Positions 27,569 through 36,630 of a stretch of 64,000 bases of DNA are shown in pieces (position 1 is the stretch's first letter; each line of letters opens with the position of its first letter). Made by a program: the position numbers and the translations under genes. The notes beneath the pieces are model-generated. The model saw nothing but the letters and a program-made list of their open reading frames with translations, ran no database searches and was not told where the DNA came from. Location of the stretch: contig NZ_ABJL02000008.1 in assembly GCF_000172175.1 (NCBI RefSeq), positions 3,224,001-3,288,000 on the forward strand, read 5' to 3'. Source of the DNA: Bacteroides intestinalis DSM 17393. GTDB taxonomy: Bacteria > Bacteroidota > Bacteroidia > Bacteroidales > Bacteroidaceae.

Positions 27569-29605
27569 TTAATATTCCAACAGCTTCTTGGCTGCTTCAT
27601 AAATTCTATCTGCACCCGGCAGAATGGCACGTTCAAGTATCGGATTAAAACCTACAGGAGTAAAGGTAGAACCTACACGCTGTACCGGTGCATCCAGATA
27701 ACGGAACAAGTCTGTACCAATACTGGCTGCTATCTCACCACCGAAGCCACCAAAGACTTTATCTTCATGAACAATCAAGGCTTTACTGGTCTTCTTCACA
27801 GACTCATAAATGGTTTCTTTATCCAACGGTATCAAAGAACGGATATCAATCACTTCCACACTCCAACCGCCTTCTTTTTCCAAACGTTCGGCAACATTCA
27901 AGCAGAAATGCGTTGTGTTACCATAGGTGATAATACTCAGATCACTGCCCTCACGGCGAATACGCGCTTTCCCAAAAGGAACTTCAAAATCATCAGGAAC
28001 AATGGTGGCTGCTTCTACGGAATTATACAATGCTTTCGGTTCAATAAACAGCGTGAACCCACGGGAGCGTATACTTGCACGGAGTAGTCCGGCAGCATCA
28101 TCGGCAAAGGACGGGCAAACAATCCGTGCTCCGGGCAGAGTAGCCAAAGCGCCCTCCAGATTTTGCGAGTGATAGAGTCCGCCACCGATATAACCACCGG
28201 AAGCCAAACGCAAAGTTACATTAGGAACAAACTGTCCGTTGCTGCGCCAATACTCATGGGTACATTCCACATATTGTTCTACGGCAGGCCAGAAATAGTC
28301 GGCAAACTCCGCCCCCTCTATCACTACCCGGATTTTAGGATCAAAACGGCTCATTCCATTTGCTGTGCCGACAATATAATCTTCAGCGATAGGTGCACTG
28401 AATACACGAGCTTCGCCGAATTCCTGCTGCATTCCTTTGGTTACATTGAACACGCCCCCTTTATCCCGATTGGCAACATCCTGCCCCCAGATGAAGGTAT
28501 TAGGATTATAGCGGAACTCTGCTTTCAGCGTTTCATTGATGGCAGTTACAAAGAATTTCTTCTCTCCTTCTGTCTCACGATGTGTTCCATCTTTATATTT
28601 TTCCGGTTCGTAAGGTTCCGGCAATACATAGTTGAAAATGGTTTTAGGGTCAGGATCGGGAGCTGTCAGCGCCTTACGATTAGCTGCAGCCAGATCTTTC
28701 TTTGCTTTCTCCTCTATTTCTTTCAGCTCTTCCTCCGTGAGACGCTTGTAACGCAACAGCATCCGGCGGAACTTCAGCAACGGATCAGCTTCTTTCACAT
28801 AAGCCAGTTCATTTTCATCCCTGTACAAAGTATCTTTGTCAGAGTTGGAATGGGAACCGATACGGACACAATTGGCATGTACGATTACCGGATTCCGGTT
28901 CAACAATGCATACTCACGAGCCTCAGTCATGGCATTCATGGAGTCGAACACATCTTTTCCATTACAATGGATAATCTTCAGATTCTTGAATCCGGAGAAA
29001 TTATCCGCCACTTTACGGGCTGCCGTCTGGTCTTTCTTCGGAACAGATATACCATATCCATTATCTTGCCATACAAAAATAACGGGCAGGCGTTCAAGGC
29101 TGGCACCATTGACAGCTTCGTAGACAAAACCTTCAGAGGAAGCAGATTCGCCGTGTGAAGTAATAACAACTCCTTTATGGTCATAATATACCATTGCACG
29201 TGCCACACCGGCTGCATGAAGATCATGCGTACCTGTAGCCGAGGATATGTTCTCGATATGCCATTCGGGTTTGGCAAAGTGATTGGACATGTGGCGTCCG
29301 CCACTTCCCGGATCAGTGGCTTTGGAGATGCCATTCAGTATAAGTTCTTCCGCCGTCATTCCGGCGGAAAGGGCAGTCAGCATATCACGGTAGTAAGGGA
29401 AGAGGAAGTCTTCTCCTTTGGTAAATACCTGTCCGATGGCCAACTGTATCCCGTCATGTCCAGCATACGGAGCATGAAAGGACCAGCCAAGGGACTGCAA
29501 CAGGTAAGCGGGTGCCTTTTCGTCAAGCGCACGCCCCAGCGTCATCAGATAATACCATTTCTTCAGTAGTTCCACATCTGTGGTTTTTATATTGTACTTT
29601 TTCAT
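27569..29605 (-). CDS. 2-oxoacid dehydrogenase E1, fused alpha and beta subunits
   Basis: 678 residues from the ATG at 29605 (a TTG lies three codons upstream). The alpha half (about 1-345) binds thiamine diphosphate; S-H-G-E-S-A-S-S-E-G-F-V-Y-E-A-V-N-G-A replaces the more common GDG-N motif, followed by Q-D-N-G-Y-G-I-S-V-P. The beta half (about 355-678) resembles BkdA2/PdhB, with E-D-K-V-F-G-G-F-G-G-E and the end I-L-P-G-A-D-R-I. The fused form is typical of Bacteroidetes and is usually annotated as branched-chain 2-oxoisovalerate dehydrogenase, although pyruvate or other 2-oxoacids cannot be ruled out. It lies 18 nt after the E2 stop. Confidence 0.92.
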   Translation of the reverse strand: MKKYNIKTTDVELLKKWYYLMTLGRALDEKAPAYLLQSLGWSFHAPYAGHDGIQLAIGQVFTKGEDFLFPYYRDMLTALSAGMTAEELILNGISKATDPGSGGRHMSNHFAKPEWHIENISSATGTHDLHAAGVARAMVYYDHKGVVITSHGESASSEGFVYEAVNGASLERLPVIFVWQDNGYGISVPKKDQTAARKVADNFSGFKNLKIIHCNGKDVFDSMNAMTEAREYALLNRNPVIVHANCVRIGSHSNSDKDTLYRDENELAYVKEADPLLKFRRMLLRYKRLTEEELKEIEEKAKKDLAAANRKALTAPDPDPKTIFNYVLPEPYEPEKYKDGTHRETEGEKKFFVTAINETLKAEFRYNPNTFIWGQDVANRDKGGVFNVTKGMQQEFGEARVFSAPIAEDYIVGTANGMSRFDPKIRVVIEGAEFADYFWPAVEQYVECTHEYWRSNGQFVPNVTLRLASGGYIGGGLYHSQNLEGALATLPGARIVCPSFADDAAGLLRASIRSRGFTLFIEPKALYNSVEAATIVPDDFEVPFGKARIRREGSDLSIITYGNTTHFCLNVAERLEKEGGWSVEVIDIRSLIPLDKETIYESVKKTSKALIVHEDKVFGGFGGEIAASIGTDLFRYLDAPVQRVGSTFTPVGFNPILERAILPGADRIYEAAKKLLEY

Positions 29606-29623
29606 ACTTATCAAGGTATTAAG

Positions 29624-30913
29624 TTATTCTTTCCAATTTTCCAGATAATCTTTAATAAAATAGAGGAAATTGCCACCTAATGAACCATCCACGACTCTAT
29701 GGTCATAAGAGAGGGACAGATACATCTTACGACGGATGGCAATCACATCCCCTTCCGGGGTCTCTATTACGGCGGGCTTTTTCTCGATGTATCCTACTCC
29801 CAGGATAGCTACCTGAGGCTGATTGATGATAGGTGTACCGAACAAAGACTTGAATGTACCGAAGTTCGTAATCGTAAAAGTGCCACCGGAAATATCATCG
29901 GGCATCAGCTTATTATCACGAGCCTTGAGTGCCAGTGAATCAATGGCTACGGCAAGTCCGTTCAGGTTCAGACGATCGGCATCACGAACCACCGGAACAA
30001 TCAGATTGCCATCATTCAGAGAAACGGCAATACCGACATTGATATGTTTCTTGAACAGGATATTATATCCCTCTACCGATACATTCACTTGCGGGTAAGC
30101 AGCCAGCGCCTTCGCCACAGCTTCTGTGATGGCAGGCATATAAGTCAGTTTCACCCCCTCACGACGGAAGAAAGCATCTTTATTCTTATCACGCCACTTC
30201 ACAAGTTTCGTTACATCCACTTCCACAACATTAGTTACGTGCGGGGAAGTATGTTTCGACATTACCATGTGGTCGGCTATCACCTTACGTACACGATCCA
30301 TCTCTTTAACTTCAACACCTTCTGCTGAGAATGTGCCGGAAGCTGGTGTAATACGTTGTACTTCAGGAGTTGCAGCAGGTTTAGCAATCATTATACCGCC
30401 ACTTTGTTTCCGGACAATGTAACTCTTGATGTCCTTTTTGCTCACCCGTCCCTGATATCCGGTACCCGGAATAGTATCCAGTTCTTTAGGCTGAATGCCG
30501 GCCTCACGAGCCAACTGAAGAACTACAGGCGAATACCAACGTTCTTCTTCCGATTTTACAGCCTTGACTTGAGGAGTTTCCTCAGAGGCAGCCTTAGAAA
30601 CAACCGCAACACTCTCATCAGTAGCGGAACTTTGGAGAGCCTCTACGCTATCCTCATCCTCGGAGTTCTCACCTCCGATATCGACAATAGCCACCACCGT
30701 ACCCACAGCTACGGTATCTCCTTCCTTAAATAAAATTTCCACGACTTTACCTTCTACCGGAGATGGTATTTCGGCACTAACCTTAGCGGTATTTACTTCA
30801 AACAACACATCATCTTCTTTAATGATGTCTCCTACTTGTACCGACCATGAGATGATGGTACCTTCGGTTATACTTTCACCCAATTTGGGCATCTTTATTT
30901 CAAATCTTGACAT
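29624..30913 (-). CDS. Dihydrolipoamide acyltransferase (E2) of a 2-oxoacid dehydrogenase complex
   Basis: 429 residues. One lipoyl domain (1-78) has Lys44 in N-T-A-K-V-S-A-E as the lipoylated residue. A linker rich in Glu, Ser and Ala leads to the E1/E3-binding domain (about 128-170, Y-S-P-V-V-L-Q-L-A-R-E-A-G). A second linker leads to the trimeric catalytic domain (about 200-429) ending with Y-D-H-R-V-V-D-G-S, whose His and Asp are catalytic. It forms the core of the complex between E1 and E3. The start follows lplA by 65 nt. Confidence 0.95.
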   Translation of the reverse strand: MSRFEIKMPKLGESITEGTIISWSVQVGDIIKEDDVLFEVNTAKVSAEIPSPVEGKVVEILFKEGDTVAVGTVVAIVDIGGENSEDEDSVEALQSSATDESVAVVSKAASEETPQVKAVKSEEERWYSPVVLQLAREAGIQPKELDTIPGTGYQGRVSKKDIKSYIVRKQSGGIMIAKPAATPEVQRITPASGTFSAEGVEVKEMDRVRKVIADHMVMSKHTSPHVTNVVEVDVTKLVKWRDKNKDAFFRREGVKLTYMPAITEAVAKALAAYPQVNVSVEGYNILFKKHINVGIAVSLNDGNLIVPVVRDADRLNLNGLAVAIDSLALKARDNKLMPDDISGGTFTITNFGTFKSLFGTPIINQPQVAILGVGYIEKKPAVIETPEGDVIAIRRKMYLSLSYDHRVVDGSLGGNFLYFIKDYLENWKE

Positions 30914-30978
30914 ATAGTTAAGTTTTAGGTTCTCGGTTTATTATTATACAACAAACAACTGAGTAGTAAGTTTTTAAC

Positions 30979-31728
30979 TTAAGTAAAAGTTAATGCGGAT
31001 TTATGATATATCCACTCTTTGCAGGCATACTTTTCCGTTTTCAACCGTTCGATGGCTTCCATATCTCCGGCAGAAAAACGGTAAATCCGGTTATCGTCAT
31101 CATCTACAAAGGAGTGAAAGAGCAAGTGTATGAAACGCTTGATAGCCATGGGTTCGGACAAAAACTCTTTTATATTAGCAACTTCACTCCGTACGGAAGG
31201 TACCGCACGCACAGTACGAGAGCCCGGTATACGGCTTTCCGCATCTGGATCGCCATTCAATGCCGCATTTAACGTATCCAGATCAGTAGAAAACAACAAA
31301 GTACAATGATACATCACACGATCTTTGTGTATGCATTGCGCACTACCTGATATTTTCCGTTCATCCACATAAATGCCCAGACGCTGGTCAGCATAAGCTG
31401 AGATGCCTACCTTTTCAAGGAAATCAACGACCTGTTGCAGGTAATATACAAAGTCCGGCTGCTTTACGGTTTCAATAAAACTCAGATTAATGTTTCCCCG
31501 GTCATGATATACAGCACCTCCACCGGAGAAACGGCGTGCCAAGGTTATTCCCTTTTCATCCAGAAACCTCTCGTCCGCTTCCGCCGCCACACTCTGATGT
31601 TTCCCAATCACTACAGATGGCTCCGACTGCCAAAGCATAAAGAAGTTACCTCGCTTCTGTTTCAACAAATACTCTTCTGCTGCCAGATTAAAATAAATAT
31701 CCGTACAGCGATTATCAATACAAAACAT
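30979..31728 (-). CDS. lplA: Lipoate-protein ligase (catalytic domain only)
   Basis: 249 residues with the LplA/BPL fold signature A-R-R-F-S-G-G-G-A-V-Y-H-D-R-G-N-I-N. It attaches free lipoate to the E2 lysine. E. coli LplA (338 residues) has an accessory C-terminal domain of about 90 residues that is missing here, as in many compact ligases. The start overlaps the lpd stop by one base (TAATG), giving tight coupling. The genetic linkage to E2 and E3 suggests this ligase serves this complex. Octanoyl- versus lipoyl-substrate preference is not visible. Confidence 0.93.
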   Translation of the reverse strand: MFCIDNRCTDIYFNLAAEEYLLKQKRGNFFMLWQSEPSVVIGKHQSVAAEADERFLDEKGITLARRFSGGGAVYHDRGNINLSFIETVKQPDFVYYLQQVVDFLEKVGISAYADQRLGIYVDERKISGSAQCIHKDRVMYHCTLLFSTDLDTLNAALNGDPDAESRIPGSRTVRAVPSVRSEVANIKEFLSEPMAIKRFIHLLFHSFVDDDDNRIYRFSAGDMEAIERLKTEKYACKEWIYHKSALTFT

Positions 31729-33077
31729 TACGCAAACAAAGTTTCATGGAAGATTTCACCGACCGTCGGATGTGGAAAAACAGTCTTTTGAAACTCTTCC
31801 ACCGTATATCCGTGCTGCACGGCAAGCCCGGCAAGAACAATCAATTCGGAAACAGGGTTTCCCAGCATATGGCAACCTATCACCCGATCATCATCGTCCA
31901 ATATCAACTTACAAAGCCCGTTCACCAATTCATTCTCGGCTACAAAACGACCGGAATAGGCCATCGGTAACTTCTGTACCTGATAACTGATACCGGATGC
32001 TTTCAGTTCTTCCTCAGTCTTACCTACTCCCGCTACTTCGGGATTGGTATACACCACACCGGGTACACAATCGTAATTCATACGGTCTTCCACTCCCAAG
32101 ATATGATTGACAGCAACTTCACTTTCACGAATGGCAGTATGTGCCAGCATAGAGTGTCCGGTAATATCACCACAGGCATAAACACGAGGATGGGAAGTCC
32201 GCATATGCTCATCCACCTTCACACCGTTGCGCTGCAGTTCAATGTTCAGTTTATCCAAACCGACTTGGGACAAGTTAGCTTTCCTACCCACACTGACGAG
32301 TACCTTTTCGGCTTCGATAAGTGCAGTCTTACCTTCCTTTTCAATAGTGACACCCTCTTTGCCGACTTCAATTACTTTGGCATTCAAATGGAAATTAACC
32401 CCACGCTTCTGATATTCCGAACGCAGCATACCACTGGTTTCCTTATCCATGGCACCCAATATTTCGGGCATCATTTCAACAACATGCACCTGCACACCCA
32501 TGCTATTGAAAAAAGAAGCGAATTCCATTCCGATAACGCCACCACCGATAATGACAAGTGAACGGGGCAAAGTTGTGATCTCCAATGCTTCCTTTGATGT
32601 CCAATAATCAATTTCAGATAACCCTTTAATGGGAGGGATCAATGTATCGGAACCTGTACATACCAACAGATAAGTCACTTCATATACTTCACCGGCAGCC
32701 GAAAGCTGAAAGCGTCCGTCCGCCTCACCCACAATAATGGCTTCTTGTGGTACAATAACAGCACCATACGAATTGACCGTCATCTTCACACCACCGGTCA
32801 GCTTTTTCACAATCTTATCTTTACGGTCGATAATCTTTTTCATATCGAACGCCGAACCGTCGGGCACTGAGATGCCATATTTGGACGCGCCTTTCATATT
32901 GTCCCACAACTTGGCGGAATAGAGCAGAGTTTTGGTAGGAATACACCCCTCATTGAGACAAACACCGCCAATAGCTTTCTTTTCAAACAAAACTGTTTGC
33001 AGCCCGTTTGCAGCCGCTCTTTCGGCTGCCGTATATCCGGCAGGACCACCGCCGATGATAGCTATATCATATTTCAT
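31728..33077 (-). CDS. lpdA: Dihydrolipoamide dehydrogenase (E3)
   Basis: 449 residues. The FAD motif G-G-G-P-A-G-Y-T-A-A-E starts at residue 9. The redox disulfide is Cys40/Cys45 in G-G-V-C-L-N-E-G-C-I-P-T-K. The NAD motif is G-G-G-V-I-G-M-E-F-A, and the C-terminal active-site pair is H-P-T-V-G-E. It reoxidises dihydrolipoyl-E2. It is the first gene of the operon lpd-lplA-E2-E1-fld. An element with one mismatch to TAnnTTTG (GAACTTTG) lies about 50 bp upstream on the minus strand and may be its promoter. Confidence 0.96.
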   Translation of the reverse strand: MKYDIAIIGGGPAGYTAAERAAANGLQTVLFEKKAIGGVCLNEGCIPTKTLLYSAKLWDNMKGASKYGISVPDGSAFDMKKIIDRKDKIVKKLTGGVKMTVNSYGAVIVPQEAIIVGEADGRFQLSAAGEVYEVTYLLVCTGSDTLIPPIKGLSEIDYWTSKEALEITTLPRSLVIIGGGVIGMEFASFFNSMGVQVHVVEMMPEILGAMDKETSGMLRSEYQKRGVNFHLNAKVIEVGKEGVTIEKEGKTALIEAEKVLVSVGRKANLSQVGLDKLNIELQRNGVKVDEHMRTSHPRVYACGDITGHSMLAHTAIRESEVAVNHILGVEDRMNYDCVPGVVYTNPEVAGVGKTEEELKASGISYQVQKLPMAYSGRFVAENELVNGLCKLILDDDDRVIGCHMLGNPVSELIVLAGLAVQHGYTVEEFQKTVFPHPTVGEIFHETLFA

Positions 33078-33203
33078 AAATCAGTAGTATTAAGTAAATT
33101 ATATACTTAACAACAAAAGAGAAAAGCACAAAGTTCTATAGAAACCTATTAAGGAAAGTTACTGTTTTTCAGCCACAATAGCCAACATCCTAAAATTTAT
33201 CTG

Positions 33204-33211
33204 TACTTTTG
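33204..33211 (+). promoter_or_regulatory. Bacteroides -7 element (TACTTTTG) for the His-rich regulator
   Basis: TACTTTTG matches TAnnTTTG exactly and lies 20 bp before the ATG. Transcription would start near 33218. Confidence 0.62.
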
Positions 33212-33230
33212 CAGAAATTCAAGAAATACT

Positions 33231-33860
33231 ATGGTAGCTCCCGAAATAGCAATTGTCGACTCCAACACCTTATCATGTATGGGATTGCAAAGCCTTCTAG
33301 AAGAAATTATCCCGATGGCCGTCATCCGTGTATTCAGTTCGTTCGAGGAACTGATGGACGATACTCCCGATATGTACGCGCATTATTTTGTTTCAGCACA
33401 GATATATTTTGAGCATACCGCTTTTTTCCTACCGCGCAAGCCCAAGACCATTGTATTGGCAAACGGTGACAATCAGCCTCAGCTGGCAGGAATACCGACC
33501 TTGAATATTTATCAGGACGAGAAAACACTGATCAGAAACATCCTGCAACTGCATCAGTTCGGACACAAAGGCGGACATCCTCATAGCCACCCCCACGGAC
33601 ATCCCCACGGTGCAACAGCGCATCCGTGCGGTAATCCTCATGCCGACAGCGAACATGATCTCTCTCCCCGCGAAATAGAAGTACTGGTACTGATAACCAA
33701 AGGACTTATCAATAAAGAAATAGCCGATAAACTGAATATCAGCCTGACTACCGTCATCTCCCACCGAAAGAATATTACGGAGAAGCTGGGCATTAAATCA
33801 GTGGCCGGACTAACGATTTATGCTGTAATGCACGGATATGTAGAAGCGGACCGCATCTAA
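33231..33860 (+). CDS. LuxR-type regulator with degenerate receiver domain and histidine-rich metal-binding linker
   Basis: 209 residues. Residues 1-105 resemble a response-regulator receiver domain (A-I-V-D-S-N-T-L-S-C-M-G-L-Q-S-L-L) but lack the phosphoacceptor aspartate in the expected segment (H-Y-F-V-S-A-Q-I-Y-F), so phosphorylation is unlikely. Residues 108-142 hold eleven histidines, including HPHSHPHGHPHG (117-128 region), plus Cys133. The C-terminal LuxR helix-turn-helix covers about 145-209 (L-S-P-R-E-I-E-V-L-V-L-I-T-K-G ... H-R-K-N-I-T-E-K-L-G). I infer a transcription factor whose activity responds to a transition metal bound by the linker (Ni, Zn, Cu, Co) or to heme. The TonB receptor downstream is the natural target. 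Confidence 0.88.
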   Translation: MVAPEIAIVDSNTLSCMGLQSLLEEIIPMAVIRVFSSFEELMDDTPDMYAHYFVSAQIYFEHTAFFLPRKPKTIVLANGDNQPQLAGIPTLNIYQDEKTLIRNILQLHQFGHKGGHPHSHPHGHPHGATAHPCGNPHADSEHDLSPREIEVLVLITKGLINKEIADKLNISLTTVISHRKNITEKLGIKSVAGLTIYAVMHGYVEADRI

Positions 33861-33902
33861 ATGCGAATTGATATTTAAGCGCGGATTTGAGCACCCTTTT
33901 TT

Positions 33903-33953
33903 TTACGCCACCCGTAACAGACCTATTACGCCGCCCGTAACAGTACCGTTACG
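33903..33953. repeat. Tandem palindrome array B: 23-bp units, TTACG-N5-CGTAA
   Basis: Two full units start at 33903 and 33926, each TTACG-N5-CGTAA-N8. A third TTACG follows at 33949, again 23 bp on. The array starts 42 bp after the regulator stop, next to a run of eight T, and ends 100 bp before the TonB receptor start. The word overlaps with that of array A (GTAAC/GTTAC core). Confidence 0.75.
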
Positions 33954-34052
33954 ACAAACATCCCTTTCCGCCCCCACAAATCCTAATAAATGAGGATTGC
34001 GGGAACGAAGAGAATCCTCTTTCTTTGCAGGCAAAATAATAAAAGACAAAGA

Positions 34053-36488
34053 ATGAATAAGAGTAAATTGTTAGCCTTTGCCCTGGCACTCCTGTCGATA
34101 GGGAACGTATGTGCAGAGGAAGTGGATACCCTGAAAATAGTGGACGTTGAAGAAGTCCTGATCATTGCAGCACCCAAAGAGAACCGTAAGTTGCGCGAGC
34201 TGCCCAATGCCGTCACCTTACTTTCGCAACAAGATATGCAGGCTGCACAAGTGAACTCAATCAAAAACCTGACCGCACTTGTCCCCAATATATTTATTCC
34301 CGACTACGGTTCGCGCCTGACTTCCGCCGTTTATATCCGCGGTATCGGCTCGCGTATCAACACCCCTTCCGTAGGATTATACGTCGACAATATACCTTAT
34401 ATAGATAAATCCGCATTCGATTTCAATTATTCCGACATCGAGCGTATTGATGTGCTGCGCGGTCCGCAGGGTACACTGTACGGACGAAATGCGATGGGTG
34501 GACTTATTAAAGTACATACCAAATCTCCTTTCTCTTATCAAGGTACTGACTTCCGGATAGGGGCAGGTACACACAATCAATACAATACTTCCGTCACTCA
34601 CTATCACCGGATGAATGAGCGCTTTGCATTCTCGGCTGGAGGATTTTATGAATACGAAGGCGGTTTCTTCCGCAATGCAGCGCTCAACAATAAAAAGGTA
34701 GATAAAGGGCAGTCTGCCGGTGGACGTATCCGCGCCATCTACTTGCCCAGCGATAATTGGAAGCTCGACTTTAATGTAAGTTATGAATATGGTGACCAAG
34801 GCGGTTACCCGTATGGACTCTACAATAAAGAAACCGGAGATGTAGCCAAGACGGCTTACAATGATGAAAGTAGCTATTACCGCAACCTGCTGAATGCCGG
34901 ACTTAATGTAGAGTACCAGGCGCAGAATTTCACACTCAGTGCCGTAACCGGATATCAGCATCTAAAGGATCGTATGTTTCTGGATCAGGATTTCACAGCC
35001 TCAGATACGTATACACTGGAACAGAAACAACGCATCAATACCATCAGTGAAGAAATTGTGATGAAGAGCAAGGAAAACCGCCGCTGGCAATGGGCAACGG
35101 GCATCTTCGGCTTCTATCAATGGCTGAATACTACTGCCCCCGTCACATTCAAGGAAGACGGTATGGCGATGATGGATCAGATGTTGGGCAGCGTGATTCC
35201 ATCGAAGATAGAAGTGCCGATGGGGCCGACATCGAGCATGAACATCATGCCGTCATTAAAGATAGCCAGCACCCGCCTGCCCATCAACGGAGATTTCGAG
35301 ACACCGCTTCTGAACGGAGCCTTGTTTCACCAATCCACCTTCCGGGACGTATTCGGACTTGGCGGACTCTCTTTCACCGCCGGGCTTCGACTGGACTATG
35401 AGAAGATGAAGATGGACTATAACTCCGGCACAGCCATGGACTACACCGTAGGCATCACAGGCCAGATGGTACAGAACGGACAAGTTATCAGAGACATCCC
35501 GATGATGCCGGAAACCGCATTGACTGTTGAATCAAGATATGAAGGTTCCATCAGCAAAGATTATCTGCAATTGTTGCCGAAATTTGCCTTGCAATATGAT
35601 TTCAAGAAAAACACCGGTAACGTCTATGTGACTGTCAGCAAAGGGTACCGTTCGGGCGGCTACAACATCCAGATGTTCTCCGACCTGCTGCAATCCAGCC
35701 TGCGCAATGATATGATGAAACAATCTAAAGAAGAAATCATGCCGCATGTTCCCGATGCTTATAAGGCATTGGTAGAAGGACATTTTCCTGACGCCGGAGT
35801 AAACCCGGATGCCAAAGCCGCCACCGTCTACAAACCTGAACAGACCTGGAACTATGAAGCAGGCACCCACCTGAATCTTTTCCAGAACCGTCTGCGTGCC
35901 GATGCCGCCCTCTTCTGGCTCGAAACGCGCGACCAACAAATATCACGCTTTGCCCAAAGCGGCCTCGGACGTGAAACGGTAAATGCAGGAAAGAGTCGCA
36001 GCCTCGGAGCTGAAATATCTCTGGCGGGCGCAGTTACTACCAACTTCACGCTGACTGCAAATTATGGCTACACATACGCCACATTCAAAGAGTATGTGAC
36101 GAATGCGAAAAGCGCAGATAATAAAGTGATTGAAATAAGTTACAATGGCAATTACGTCCCCTTCGTCCCCAAGCACACCCTGAGCCTGGGCGGACAATAC
36201 ATTTTCCGCATCAACCCGGGACATTGGCTGGACCGTATTCAACTTAATGCCAACTACACCGGTGCAGGACGTATCTATTGGACCGAGCAGAATGATGTCA
36301 GCCAAGCCTTCTACGGCACATTGAACGGACGCCTCAGCCTGCAAAAAGGCAACGGACAGATTGACTTCTGGGTTCGCAATGCACTGGATAAAGACTACGC
36401 TGCTTTCTACTTTGAAAGCATGGGCAACGGATTCATGCAGAAAGGCCGCCCCATACAGGCGGGAATCGAACTACGTTGCAGGTTCTGA
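34053..36488 (+). CDS. TonB-dependent outer-membrane receptor (not SusC type)
   Basis: 811 residues from the ATG at 34053, which opens the signal peptide (M-N-K-S-K-L-L-A-F-A-L-A-L-L-S-I, cut near C-A-E-E). A TonB-box-like segment (E-E-V-L-I-I-A-A-P) precedes the plug with I-R-G-I-G-S-R and D-V-L-R-G-P-Q-G-T-L-Y-G-R-N-A-M-G-G. The barrel ends I-E-L-R-C-R-F. There is no carboxypeptidase-like N-terminal domain, so this is a classic siderophore, metal or cobalamin type receptor rather than a glycan transporter. Extracellular-loop segments near residues 369-400 and 483-486 are rich in Met (G-M-A-M-M-D-Q-M, M-N-I-M-P, P-M-M-P), which could bind soft metals. The upstream regulator probably controls it. 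The ligand is unknown. Confidence 0.9.
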   Translation: MNKSKLLAFALALLSIGNVCAEEVDTLKIVDVEEVLIIAAPKENRKLRELPNAVTLLSQQDMQAAQVNSIKNLTALVPNIFIPDYGSRLTSAVYIRGIGSRINTPSVGLYVDNIPYIDKSAFDFNYSDIERIDVLRGPQGTLYGRNAMGGLIKVHTKSPFSYQGTDFRIGAGTHNQYNTSVTHYHRMNERFAFSAGGFYEYEGGFFRNAALNNKKVDKGQSAGGRIRAIYLPSDNWKLDFNVSYEYGDQGGYPYGLYNKETGDVAKTAYNDESSYYRNLLNAGLNVEYQAQNFTLSAVTGYQHLKDRMFLDQDFTASDTYTLEQKQRINTISEEIVMKSKENRRWQWATGIFGFYQWLNTTAPVTFKEDGMAMMDQMLGSVIPSKIEVPMGPTSSMNIMPSLKIASTRLPINGDFETPLLNGALFHQSTFRDVFGLGGLSFTAGLRLDYEKMKMDYNSGTAMDYTVGITGQMVQNGQVIRDIPMMPETALTVESRYEGSISKDYLQLLPKFALQYDFKKNTGNVYVTVSKGYRSGGYNIQMFSDLLQSSLRNDMMKQSKEEIMPHVPDAYKALVEGHFPDAGVNPDAKAATVYKPEQTWNYEAGTHLNLFQNRLRADAALFWLETRDQQISRFAQSGLGRETVNAGKSRSLGAEISLAGAVTTNFTLTANYGYTYATFKEYVTNAKSADNKVIEISYNGNYVPFVPKHTLSLGGQYIFRINPGHWLDRIQLNANYTGAGRIYWTEQNDVSQAFYGTLNGRLSLQKGNGQIDFWVRNALDKDYAAFYFESMGNGFMQKGRPIQAGIELRCRF

Positions 36489-36535
36489 TAGAGATCATTA
36501 CTTCCGTCCCCATACATCTCCCTAACCCGTTATGC

Positions 36536-36552
36536 AAAAGATGGCATCTTTT
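36536..36552. terminator. Possible terminator hairpin between convergent genes
   Basis: AAAAGATG-G-CATCTTTT is a perfect palindrome of 8-bp arms, 47 bp after the TonB receptor stop and about 80 bp before the next convergent stop. The A/T-rich ends give T-tracts on both strands, but the stem is short. Confidence 0.45.
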
Positions 36553-36630
36553 ACATTACATCTAAGCAGGAAAGAGGGGAAAAGTAAGTATCATAAGCAT
36601 GAAAGGGTTAAGAGAACTTGCTACACCCTA

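Noticed and set aside
28163..29158. 331-codon plus-strand ORF opposite the E1 gene
   Set aside because: It is the antisense shadow of a well-supported enzyme; its translation is rich in Phe, Ile and Arg without any domain pattern, and there is no initiation context.
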